Positions 6,221-6,239 of a DNA stretch of 6,239 nt are shown here, piece after piece. The stretch's first letter is position 1. Each line of letters starts with the position of its first letter. Origin of the DNA: Candidatus Omnitrophota bacterium (GTDB taxonomy: Bacteria; Omnitrophota; Omnitrophia; Omnitrophales; Aquincolibacteriaceae). The position numbers and the translations under genes were made by a program. The stretch is from contig JAMWDC010000034.1 in the NCBI GenBank assembly GCA_023819025.1, forward strand, positions 5,165 through 11,403, in the 5' to 3' direction. The notes under the pieces are model-generated. The model ran no database searches. It had not been told where the DNA came from and worked only from the letters and a program-made list of their open reading frames with translations.

Positions 6221-6239
6221 ACTGATCAACAACTTGAGT

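Overview
The window looks like chromosomal DNA of a free-living bacterium of moderate GC that uses Shine-Dalgarno starts. All well-supported genes lie on the minus strand, so transcription runs from right to left. The protein types (7TM-type sensor kinases, a lone receiver, a lipid-type SRPBCC domain fused to an acyl-ACP-reductase-like enzyme) would fit deltaproteobacterial or Omnitrophota-like lineages. No marker gene is present, so this placement is a guess.

Layout from right (upstream) to left. Positions 5741-6239 hold no convincing complete gene. They contain a cluster of repeats and palindromes (5986-6219) and two candidate sigma70 promoters reading left. Positions 5471-5740 encode a small excisionase-family (HTH_17) DNA-binding protein. 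Positions 5132-5470 are non-coding and carry a strong nested inverted repeat. A tightly packed four-gene block follows: a 532-aa SRPBCC / long-chain acyl-ACP-reductase-like fusion (3533-5131), a 736-aa membrane histidine kinase (1333-3543), a receiver-only response regulator (932-1336), and a second membrane histidine kinase cut by the left edge (1-916). The second kinase is missed by an ORF search that requires a stop codon, because its 3' end lies outside the window.

The four genes overlap by 11 nt, overlap by 4 nt, and are separated by 15 nt, so they are probably co-transcribed and in part translationally coupled. The enzyme keeps the hallmark motifs of cyanobacterial acyl-ACP reductase, including the active-site cysteine. 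It probably makes a fatty aldehyde or a related acyl-thioester reduction product. The two kinases share the same membrane sensor layout and probably feed the single receiver between them. The receiver has no output domain, so it must act through a partner or a phosphorelay. The working hypothesis is a signalling module tied to lipid or aldehyde metabolism. The coupling of enzyme and kinases is inferred from gene order only.
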